Positions 8,677 to 18,211 of a DNA stretch of 64,000 bases are shown piece by piece. The first letter of the stretch is position 1; every line of letters begins with the position of its first letter. Source of the DNA: Sphingomonas sp. BK235 (lineage in GTDB: Bacteria > Pseudomonadota > Alphaproteobacteria > Sphingomonadales > Sphingomonadaceae); contig NZ_SLXN01000002.1 in assembly GCF_004345855.1 (NCBI RefSeq), forward strand, positions 434,001-498,000. Direction: 5' to 3'. The notes under the pieces were generated by a model. It saw nothing but the letters and a program-made list of their open reading frames with translations. It searched no databases and was not told the origin of the DNA. The position numbers and the translations under genes are program-made.

Positions 8677-9801
8677 ATGACCGAGGGGCTGACACGACGC
8701 GCGATGCTGGGCGCGGCCGGTGCCGTCGCGCTGCCGCGGGGAGCGCTGGCAGCGGCGCGCGGCGCGGGCAGGCGTCGGCTCTTCGCGGGAGGCTATAACA
8801 AGGAGGGCGGCGCGGGCGTGCTGCCGCTCGACTATGATCCCGCCGCGGGGACGTGGCGCGCGCACGCCGCGGTCGCCGCCGCGCCCGATGCCTCGTACGG
8901 AGTGCGCCATCCGCGGCTCGGGCTGCACTATCTGGTGCAGGAGGGGAGCGACGGGCAGGTCGCGGTGTTCCGCCCCGCGGGCGACACGTGGCACCGGCTC
9001 GCGCGGCTGTCGTCGGGGGGCGCCGACCCGTGTCACCTCGCGCTCAGCCCCGACGGGCGCGCGCTCGCGGTGGCCAATTACAGCAGCGGCAGCGTCGCGC
9101 TGATCCGGCTCGATCGCGCCACCGGACGTCCGCTCGGGGCGGCGCAGGTGGTGGCGCACCGCGGCAGCGGCCCGAACGCCGAGCGCCAGGCCGCGCCGCA
9201 CGCGCATTGGGTCGGCTTCAGTCCCGACGCGCGCTGGTTGTGGTCGGTCGATCTCGGCGCGGACGCGATCTTCGCGCACCGCTACGACGCCGCGACGGCG
9301 CGTCTCGGCGAGACCAAGCTGGCCTATCGTGCGGTGCCCGGCAGCGGGCCGCGCCACCTCGCCTTCCACCCGCGGCTGCCGCTCGCCTATCTGGTCGCGG
9401 AGCTGGACAATAGCGTCACGGTGCTGCGCCGCGCCGACGATGGCAGCTTCACCGCGCTGGCGCGCCACACCACCTTGCCGCCCGGCTTCACCGGCAAGAG
9501 CCAGGCGGGCGCGATCGCGATCGATCCGGCGGGGCGCTCGCTCTACGCCTCGAACCGCGGCGCCGACAGTATCGCGATGTTCGCGATCGGCGCCGACGGC
9601 GCGCTCACCCCGGGCCAGACGATCGCGTGCGGCGGGCGCTGGCCGCGGCACATCGCGCTGCTCGAGCGCGACGCGCGGTTGCTCGTCGCCAACCAGCACA
9701 GCGGCACGATCGACGCCTTCCGCATCGCGCGCGACGGACGGCTCGCCCCCGCGGGCAGCGCGGCGCGTGCCCCCGGTGTCGCCTTCGTCGCGCCGGTGTG
9801 A
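8677..9801 (+). CDS. Lactonase family 7-bladed beta-propeller protein, Tat-exported
   Basis: This is a 374-aa protein. ATG 8677 with AAGGAG at 8665-8670 is preferred over the GTG at 8653. It has a Tat-like leader (TRRAML, then GAAGAVALP, ALA). The body repeats propeller blades (GADPCHLALSPDGRALAVAN, GSGPRHLAFHP, and GRWPRHIALL near the end). This matches the lactonase/6-phosphogluconolactonase-like family (PF10282). The Tat signal places it in the periplasm, which argues against a cytosolic pentose-phosphate role. It lies 20 bp after the receiver gene and may be co-transcribed. The actual substrate is unknown. Confidence 0.88.
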   Translation: MTEGLTRRAMLGAAGAVALPRGALAAARGAGRRRLFAGGYNKEGGAGVLPLDYDPAAGTWRAHAAVAAAPDASYGVRHPRLGLHYLVQEGSDGQVAVFRPAGDTWHRLARLSSGGADPCHLALSPDGRALAVANYSSGSVALIRLDRATGRPLGAAQVVAHRGSGPNAERQAAPHAHWVGFSPDARWLWSVDLGADAIFAHRYDAATARLGETKLAYRAVPGSGPRHLAFHPRLPLAYLVAELDNSVTVLRRADDGSFTALARHTTLPPGFTGKSQAGAIAIDPAGRSLYASNRGADSIAMFAIGADGALTPGQTIACGGRWPRHIALLERDARLLVANQHSGTIDAFRIARDGRLAPAGSAARAPGVAFVAPV

Positions 9802-9823
9802 GCCGCGGCGTCCCCGCGGCGCG

Positions 9824-10486
9824 TCAGCTCGCCAGCCGCGGGAAGCCCGCGCGGAACGCGGCCACCTTGGGCTTGTCCCAGCGCACGATATAGGGGTGGC
9901 TCGGGTTGCGGCGGAAGAAGTCCTGGTGTTCCGCCTCGGCGGGATAGAAGCCGCCGCTCTCCACCCGGGTCGCGATCGGGCGCGGGAAGACATGCGCCGC
10001 GCCGAGCTGCGCGATATAGGCGCTCGCCACCGCGCGCTGCTCGGGAGTCTGCGCGAAGATCGCCGAGCGATAGCTGGTGCCGACGTCGGGGGTCTGGCGG
10101 TTCACCTGGGTGGGATCGTGCGCCACCGAGAAGAAGACGCGCAGCAGCGTGGCGTAACTGACGACGCGCGGATCGTAGCGGATCCGCACCGCCTCGGCGT
10201 GGCGGGTCGTCTCGCTGCTGACATCGCGATAATTTGCGGTCGCGGCGGTGCCGCCGGCATAGCCCGCGGTGACGTCCCGCACCCCGCGCACCTGCTGGAA
10301 CACCGCCTCCACGCCCCAGAAGCAACCGCCCGCGAGCACCGCGGTCTGGAGCCCCGGGGCAGGGGCGACGTCGCGCGCGGCGGCGGGGATCGGCACCGCG
10401 CGCTCGGCCTGCGCCGCGCCGCAGCCCGCGAGCAGCGTGGCACCGAGCGCGAGCGCGGCGAGGCGAGTGGGGCGGAGCGTTGTCAT
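9824..10486 (-). CDS. msrA: Peptide methionine sulfoxide reductase MsrA, predicted lipoprotein
   Basis: This 220-aa enzyme reduces methionine-S-sulfoxide in proteins. The catalytic motif GGCFWG holds Cys55, and the domain runs on through YAGG, YDP, FF...HDPTQ and Q.....YRSAIF. ATG 10486 gives a lipoprotein signal peptide with the lipobox LLAGC (Cys22). The protein is therefore probably tethered in the periplasm, unlike the cytosolic MsrA of E. coli. No resolving-Cys C-terminal tail is obvious. It is convergent with the lactonase gene, 22 bp apart. Confidence 0.93.
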   Translation of the reverse strand: MTTLRPTRLAALALGATLLAGCGAAQAERAVPIPAAARDVAPAPGLQTAVLAGGCFWGVEAVFQQVRGVRDVTAGYAGGTAATANYRDVSSETTRHAEAVRIRYDPRVVSYATLLRVFFSVAHDPTQVNRQTPDVGTSYRSAIFAQTPEQRAVASAYIAQLGAAHVFPRPIATRVESGGFYPAEAEHQDFFRRNPSHPYIVRWDKPKVAAFRAGFPRLAS

Positions 10487-10619
10487 GCCCGGCAAGATGG
10501 GGAGCGCGCGAGGCGACGGCAACGGGGCGGGGCCGCTCGCGAGAACACGCGGCGCGGCGGAGCATGGCTGCGACGGAGATCGCGCCCGTCGCGGGGTGGC
10601 TAGAGCTAGGGCTCCAGGC

Positions 10620-10649
10620 CGCCCCTCCCTCCGTGAGGGCGGAGGGGCG
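10620..10649. terminator. GC-rich stem-loop, possible terminator
   Basis: CGCCCCTCC (10620-10628) pairs with GGAGGGGCG (10641-10649), and CTC/GAG can pair inside. It lies just downstream of the minus-strand 46-aa gene (stop at 10679). No U-tract follows, so it may instead be a structural repeat. Confidence 0.4.
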
Positions 10650-10678
10650 TAGGGGATCAGGCGACCGCGACGGCCTCG

Positions 10679-10819
10679 TCAGCGCGCGACATGAGTCGCG
10701 GCGTAAGCGTGGGTCGGCGTCTCGGCCTGGCTCGCGTGAATGCCGAGCATCGCCACCGCGCCGATCAGGAAGCCGCCGGCGAACTGGCGCGCGAAGCTGG
10801 ACTTGATGAGGCGGGTCAT
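10679..10819 (-). CDS. 46-aa single-span membrane protein, hypothetical
   Basis: The minus-strand ATG at 10819 is preceded by GAAGAGAG and encodes MTRLIKSSFARQ, then a hydrophobic segment FAGGFLIGAVAMLGIHA and a polar tail ending THVAR. The basic start and single ~17-residue hydrophobic stretch suggest a bitopic inner-membrane peptide or an uncleaved signal anchor. I do not recognise a family. It sits alone in the 538-bp gap between msrA and aspC; apart from the hairpin at 10620 I see nothing else convincing in that gap. Confidence 0.6.
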   Translation of the reverse strand: MTRLIKSSFARQFAGGFLIGAVAMLGIHASQAETPTHAYAATHVAR

Positions 10820-11024
10820 AGGCTTACTCTCTTCTCGTGCCGCTCGCGCGGCCGGCTCCGGTTCGGGCGACGCGTCAGCGCGCCGCAGGGCTGGAGGGAT
10901 AGGGGTCAGGCGATGAACCGCCGATGGGTCGACCGTTCATCTGGCGCCCATATAGGCGGCCGATCCTTACGCGGATATGTCAACGTTCGAACAGAATCGT
11001 TTCCGTTCGTAACCGTCGCGCGGA

Positions 11025-14022
<2,998 letters not shown>

Positions 14023-14205
14023 GACGTGGTGATGCCCGCGCCGCGCCGCGCGGGCAAGCCGCCGCGCACCGACGGATTGCAGCGAAGACGTTCGAAGTGC
14101 GGCGATTCGTCGCAGGCGAGCGGTCGTGCCGCGCGGTTGTGACAAGCGCGCGCGGCGCGGCTATGCGGGGGCGCGCGGCGCCACGGACCGCGTCAGGAGC
14201 GAGCC

Positions 14206-14865
14206 ATGAGCGATACCCCGCTGCGCGCGGCGATCATCCCGGTCACCCCGATTGAACAGAATTGCACCCTGATCTGGTGTACCGCGACGATGCGCGCCGC
14301 GGTGGTGGATCCCGGCGGCGACCTGCCGCGGATCGAGGCAGCGATCGCGCGCGCCGGGGTGACGGTCGAGAAGGTCCTGCTGACCCACGGCCATATCGAC
14401 CATGCCGGCGCGGCCAAGCCGCTCGCCGACTCGCTCGGCGTGCCGATCGAGGGGCCGCACGAGGGCGATCGCTTCTGGCTCGCGCGGCTCGACGAGGACG
14501 GCAAGCAATGGGGGATCGAGGGCCATGTCGTCGAGCCTGACCGCTGGCTGAACGACGGCGACACGGTGAGCGTCGGCGAGTTGGTGCTCGACGTCTATCA
14601 CACGCCCGGCCACACCGCGGGCCATGTCATCTTCCACCACGCGCCGTCGAACTTCGCGCAGGTGGGCGACGTGCTGTTCCAGAACTCGATCGGGCGGACC
14701 GATTTGCCCCAGGGCAATTTCCAGCAGCTGATCGAATCGATCACCACCAAATTGTGGCCGCTCGGCGATGCCACCGCCTTCATCCCCGGGCACGGCCAGC
14801 CGAGCACCTTCGCGCACGAGCGGCGGCACAATATGTTCGTGAGCGACCGGGTGCTGGCGCAATGA
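14206..14865 (+). CDS. MBL-fold metallo-hydrolase, YcbL/glyoxalase II-like
   Basis: This 219-aa hydrolase has a full metallo-beta-lactamase ligand set: THGHIDHAG, PGHTAGH, GDVLFQNSIGR (bridging Asp) and PGHGQP. The short length and the IGRTDLPQGN motif match YcbL-type type II glyoxalases, which cleave S-D-lactoylglutathione or related thioesters. A CAGGAGC lies 7 nt before the ATG. It is divergent from pabB (183-bp gap) and followed by the rpmF promoter region. Confidence 0.9.
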   Translation: MSDTPLRAAIIPVTPIEQNCTLIWCTATMRAAVVDPGGDLPRIEAAIARAGVTVEKVLLTHGHIDHAGAAKPLADSLGVPIEGPHEGDRFWLARLDEDGKQWGIEGHVVEPDRWLNDGDTVSVGELVLDVYHTPGHTAGHVIFHHAPSNFAQVGDVLFQNSIGRTDLPQGNFQQLIESITTKLWPLGDATAFIPGHGQPSTFAHERRHNMFVSDRVLAQ

Positions 14866-14978
14866 CCCGCGCTCGAGGTTGATTCGCGCGAGGGGAGAGG
14901 GACTTGCGCTGCGACCGCCGGCGCATCAATTGCGGCGCTCGCTCGTTGGTGGCGCAGCGGAGAGACAGGTGACGGCGA

Positions 14979-15006
14979 CTTGCAACAGTGGCGGAAATCG
15001 GTATAG
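14979..15006 (+). promoter_or_regulatory. Candidate sigma-70 promoter for rpmF-plsX-fabH
   Basis: TTGCAA (14979-14984) is followed after 16 nt by TATAGG (15001-15006). It sits ~125 nt upstream of the rpmF start codon. It is the best -35/-10 pair in the gap between the metallo-hydrolase and rpmF. Confidence 0.5.
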
Positions 15007-15023
15007 GCGCGGGGCTTCGCGAT

Positions 15024-15093
15024 ACGAGCCGATGCCCGGCTGTCCGCCGCGGCCGGCTCTCGCGTCGGCCGCGCGGCGTCGGACATCGGCTCG
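15024..15093 (+). promoter_or_regulatory. Long stem-loop in the rpmF 5' leader
   Basis: CGAGCCGATG (15024-15033) is perfectly complementary to CATCGGCTCG (15084-15093). The 50-nt interior is itself rich in CCGCCGCGG/CGCGCGGCG pairings, so the leader transcribed from 15001 would fold strongly. The position, 38 nt before the rpmF ATG, fits a ribosomal-protein or growth-rate control element. I know of no named family that matches. Confidence 0.5.
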
Positions 15094-15131
15094 TCGCAGT
15101 TACGAACTCTTAGACAGATCAAGGTGCCGCG

Positions 15132-15311
15132 ATGGCCGTCCCCAAGCGAAAGACTTCTCCCTCCCGCCGCGGCATGCGCCGTGCGCACGACGCGCTCTCG
15201 GTCGAGGCGTTCCAGGAGTGCCCGAACTGCGGCGAGCTGAAGCGCCCGCACAATCTGTGCACCGCTTGCGGTCACTACAACGGTCGCGAGGTCATCGCGG
15301 TCGACGCCTGA
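15132..15311 (+). CDS. rpmF: 50S ribosomal protein L32
   Basis: This is a 59-aa ribosomal protein starting [20 protein letters not shown], the conserved L32 N terminus. It has a zinc-ribbon pair CPNC...CTAC, so it is the zinc-binding (C+) form, and it ends EVIAVDA. An AAGG lies 7 nt before the ATG. It heads the rpmF-plsX-fabH string that is conserved in many proteobacteria. Confidence 0.97.
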   Translation: MAVPKRKTSPSRRGMRRAHDALSVEAFQECPNCGELKRPHNLCTACGHYNGREVIAVDA

Positions 15312-15354
15312 CCGCGGGCTTGCCGCGGCTGAGCATCAGGAGTTGGGTCCAGTG

Positions 15355-16389
15355 ATGTCCGACAGGTCCCGGATCGCCGTCGATGCGATGGGCGGCGACG
15401 AGGGGTTGGCGGTCATGCTGGCCGGGGTGGCGCGCGCGCGCCGCCGCTTCGACGACGTCAGCTTCCTGCTGGTGGGTGACGAGTCGGCGATCGCCGAGGG
15501 GCTCAAGGGCCACCCGAACCTCTCGCAACATTCCGAGATCGTCCACGCCCCCGACGTGATCGCGGGCGACGAGAAGCCGAGCCAGGCGATCCGCCGCGCG
15601 CGCACCACCTCGATGGGCATCGCGATCGATCTGGTGAAGCAGGGCCGCGCCGGTGCGGCGGTGTCGTCGGGCAACACCGGCGCGCTGATGGCGATGGCCA
15701 AGCTGTCGCTGCGCACCATGCCCGGGATCGACCGCCCCGCGCTCGCCGCGCTGCTGCCGACGCTGGGCGACAATGACGTGGTGGTGCTCGATCTCGGCGC
15801 CAACACCGAGTGCGACGCGCGCAACCTCGTCCAGTTCGCGGTGATGGGTGCGGCCTATGCGCGCACCACGCTCGATCTCGAATCGCCGCGCGTCGCGCTG
15901 CTCAACATCGGCAGCGAGGACCAGAAGGGCACCGAGGAGATCCGCGACGCCGCGCAGATGCTGCGCGCCGCGGGCCATCTGCCGATGGACTTCGCCGGCT
16001 TCGTCGAGGGCGACCGGCTGTCGCGCGGCGAGCATGACGTGATCGTGTGCGACGGTTTCTCGGGCAATATCGCGCTCAAGACCGCCGAGGGCACCGCGCG
16101 CTTCGTCGGCGACCTGCTCAAGCGCGCCTTCACCAGCTCGGTCCGTTCCAAGCTGGGCTTCCTGATCTCGCGCCCCGCCACCGAGCTGCTGCGCGACCAT
16201 CTCGATCCCAACAACCACAATGGCGCGGTCTTCCTCGGGCTCAACGGGCTGGTGCTCAAGAGCCACGGCAGCGCCAACGAGCGCGGCGTCGCCACCGCGA
16301 TCGGCAACGCCGCCAAGATGGTGAAGGCCGATCTGGCGCGCCGCATCGCCGACGACCTGCGTCATTTCGAAGCCAAGGCCGCCGCATGA
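15355..16389 (+). CDS. plsX: Phosphate acyltransferase PlsX
   Basis: This 344-aa enzyme converts acyl-ACP plus phosphate to acyl-phosphate for phospholipid synthesis at the membrane face. It has IAVDAMGGD at the N terminus, [28 protein letters not shown] and [12 protein letters not shown], all PlsX signatures. ATG 15355 with CAGGAG 11 nt upstream is preferred; GTG 15352 is possible. The stop overlaps the fabH start (ATGA), indicating coupling. Confidence 0.96.
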   Translation: MSDRSRIAVDAMGGDEGLAVMLAGVARARRRFDDVSFLLVGDESAIAEGLKGHPNLSQHSEIVHAPDVIAGDEKPSQAIRRARTTSMGIAIDLVKQGRAGAAVSSGNTGALMAMAKLSLRTMPGIDRPALAALLPTLGDNDVVVLDLGANTECDARNLVQFAVMGAAYARTTLDLESPRVALLNIGSEDQKGTEEIRDAAQMLRAAGHLPMDFAGFVEGDRLSRGEHDVIVCDGFSGNIALKTAEGTARFVGDLLKRAFTSSVRSKLGFLISRPATELLRDHLDPNNHNGAVFLGLNGLVLKSHGSANERGVATAIGNAAKMVKADLARRIADDLRHFEAKAAA

Positions 16390-17366
16390 TCCGTGCGGTG
16401 CTGACGGGGACGGGCGCGGCGCTGCCGGCGCGACGCGTCTCCAACGCCGAGCTGGCCGAGCGGGTCGACACGTCCGACGAGTGGATCGTCGAGCGGACCG
16501 GGATCCGCTTCCGCCATATCGCGGGCGAGGGCGAGACCACCGCGACGCTGGCGCGCGACGCCGCGGTCGCCGCGATCGCGGCCGCCAGCGTCACGCCGCA
16601 GGACATCGACCTGATCGTGCTGGCCACCGCCACGCCCGACAACACCTTCCCCGCCACCGCCACCAAGGTGCAGGCGATGCTGGGAATCGACGATTGCGTC
16701 GCGTTCGATGTCGCCGCGGTCTGCTCGGGCTTCCTCTACGCGGTGCAGGTGGCGGACAGCATGATCCGCGCCGGCGCGCACCGCCGCGCGCTGGTGATCG
16801 GCGCCGAGACCTTCAGCCGGCTGCTCGACTGGGAGGATCGCACCACCTGCGTGCTGTTCGGCGACGGCGCGGGCGCGATCGTGCTCGAGGCGCAGGACAT
16901 GCCCGCGGACAATGCCGACCCGGCGGCGCGCGGCATCCTGGCGACGCGGCTCCACGCCGACGGGCGCCACAACGGCCTGCTCTACGTCGACGGCGGGCCT
17001 TCCACCACGGGCACCGTCGGCAAGCTGCGGATGAAGGGGCGCGAGGTGTTTCGCCACGCGGTGGTCAACCTCGCCGCGGTGATGGAGGAGGCGCTCGCCG
17101 CCGCGGGCCTGCCGACCGATTCGGTCGACTGGGTCGTGCCGCATCAGGCCAATGCGCGGATCCTCGACGCTACCGCGCGCAAATTGTCGCTGCCCGCCGA
17201 GAAGGTGGTGATGACGGTCGACCAGCATGCCAACACCTCCGCCGCCTCGGTGCCGCTGGCGCTCGACCAGGCGGTGCGCGACGGCCGTATCCGAACGGGA
17301 CAGATCATCGTGCTGGAGGCGATGGGCGGCGGTTTTACCTGGGGCGCGGCGGTGTTGCGTTACTGA
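16386..17366 (+). CDS. fabH: Beta-ketoacyl-ACP synthase III
   Basis: This is the 326-aa initiating condensing enzyme of type II fatty-acid synthesis. The catalytic triad is visible: Cys113 (AAVCSGF), His253 (VPHQAN) and Asn283 (HANTSAAS). The family opening [14 protein letters not shown] is intact, as is GGGFTWGA near the C terminus. It is translationally coupled to plsX by a 4-nt overlap. Confidence 0.97.
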   Translation: MIRAVLTGTGAALPARRVSNAELAERVDTSDEWIVERTGIRFRHIAGEGETTATLARDAAVAAIAAASVTPQDIDLIVLATATPDNTFPATATKVQAMLGIDDCVAFDVAAVCSGFLYAVQVADSMIRAGAHRRALVIGAETFSRLLDWEDRTTCVLFGDGAGAIVLEAQDMPADNADPAARGILATRLHADGRHNGLLYVDGGPSTTGTVGKLRMKGREVFRHAVVNLAAVMEEALAAAGLPTDSVDWVVPHQANARILDATARKLSLPAEKVVMTVDQHANTSAASVPLALDQAVRDGRIRTGQIIVLEAMGGGFTWGAAVLRY

Positions 17367-17387
17367 CCCTGACTGGCGGTCGGGCGA

Positions 17388-17414
17388 TCGACATGATATC
17401 GATTGCACTATAAC
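17388..17414 (+). promoter_or_regulatory. Possible ihfA promoter
   Basis: TCGACA (17388-17393) and TATAAC (17409-17414) are separated by 15 nt within the 92-bp, unusually AT-rich gap between fabH and ihfA. The spacing is short, so this is only a candidate for separate expression of ihfA-merR. Confidence 0.3.
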
Positions 17415-17458
17415 GAACAGTAATGACTGTCTTTTCATCTGAAGGGGGGAGCGGGGTC

Positions 17459-17758
17459 ATGACGCAAGCTGGGACGCTGACGCGTGCCGATCTGGCCGAG
17501 GCGCTGCACCGCCGCGTCGGCCTCTCCCGCGCCGATTCGGCGCGCATGGTCGAGCAGATCCTGGAGAAGATGTGCGGCGCGCTGGCCGAGGGCGAGAACG
17601 TCAAGATCTCGGGCTTCGGCACCTTCGTGCTGCGCGACAAGGGGGAGCGCGTCGGGCGCAATCCCAAGACCGGGGTGGAGGTGCCGATCGCGCCGCGCCG
17701 CGTGCTGACCTTCCGCGCCAGCCAGATGATGCGTGACCGTATCGTGGGTGCCAGCTGA
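17459..17758 (+). CDS. ihfA: Integration host factor subunit alpha
   Basis: This 99-aa HU/IHF-family DNA-bending protein starts at ATG 17459 ([16 protein letters not shown]) behind a GGGGGAG; the upstream ATG 17423 would add an atypical 12 residues. It has the signature [23 protein letters not shown] and the DNA-arm [12 protein letters not shown]. The length and [10 protein letters not shown] opening match IhfA rather than IhfB or HU. Confidence 0.95.
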   Translation: MTQAGTLTRADLAEALHRRVGLSRADSARMVEQILEKMCGALAEGENVKISGFGTFVLRDKGERVGRNPKTGVEVPIAPRRVLTFRASQMMRDRIVGAS

Positions 17759-17763
17759 CGATC

Positions 17764-18171
17764 GTGGCGTCGGACGAGAAATCCGCCGCCGCCTTTCGGA
17801 CCATCGGCGAGGTCGCGCAGGCGACCGGGGTCGCCCCTCATGTGCTGCGCTATTGGGAAGAGCGCTTCCCCCAGCTGCGCCCGGTGACGCGCGCGGGGAA
17901 GCGCCGCTATTACCGCCCGACCGATGTCGCGCTGGTCGAGCGGATCGCGCATCTGCTGCAGCGCGAGGGTTATACCATCAAAGGCGTGCAGCAGCTGTTC
18001 GCGCGCGAGCGCGGCACGGCAGGCGATACCGAGAGCAAGGCGCCGTCGGCCCCTGCGAGCGACGCCGACGCGATCGCGACGGCTGAATCGATCGCGACGA
18101 CGCAGCGTGACACGCTCGCGCGCGTGCGCGTGGTGCGCGACTGGATCGCCGCCGCGCTGGACGAGGGATGA
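17764..18171 (+). CDS. MerR family transcriptional regulator
   Basis: This 135-aa regulator starts at GTG 17764, 5 nt after ihfA. The winged-helix MerR domain spans residues ~10-80 ([20 protein letters not shown], then [11 protein letters not shown] and [11 protein letters not shown]). A short helical tail follows. No cysteine metal-binding motif is present, so it is not a metal sensor of the MerR/CueR type. Location directly behind ihfA is typical of alphaproteobacteria, where its targets are largely undefined. Confidence 0.92.
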   Translation: MASDEKSAAAFRTIGEVAQATGVAPHVLRYWEERFPQLRPVTRAGKRRYYRPTDVALVERIAHLLQREGYTIKGVQQLFARERGTAGDTESKAPSAPASDADAIATAESIATTQRDTLARVRVVRDWIAAALDEG

Positions 18172-18211
18172 GCGTCGCCGGCGCGATCGACCGCGCCGAC
18201 TCCGCCGCGGA

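Noticed and set aside
10820..11024. Additional small gene or operator (GTTCGAAC, CGTTCG repeats) upstream of the 46-aa gene
   Set aside because: Short palindromes only; no coding potential with a start and ribosome-binding site.
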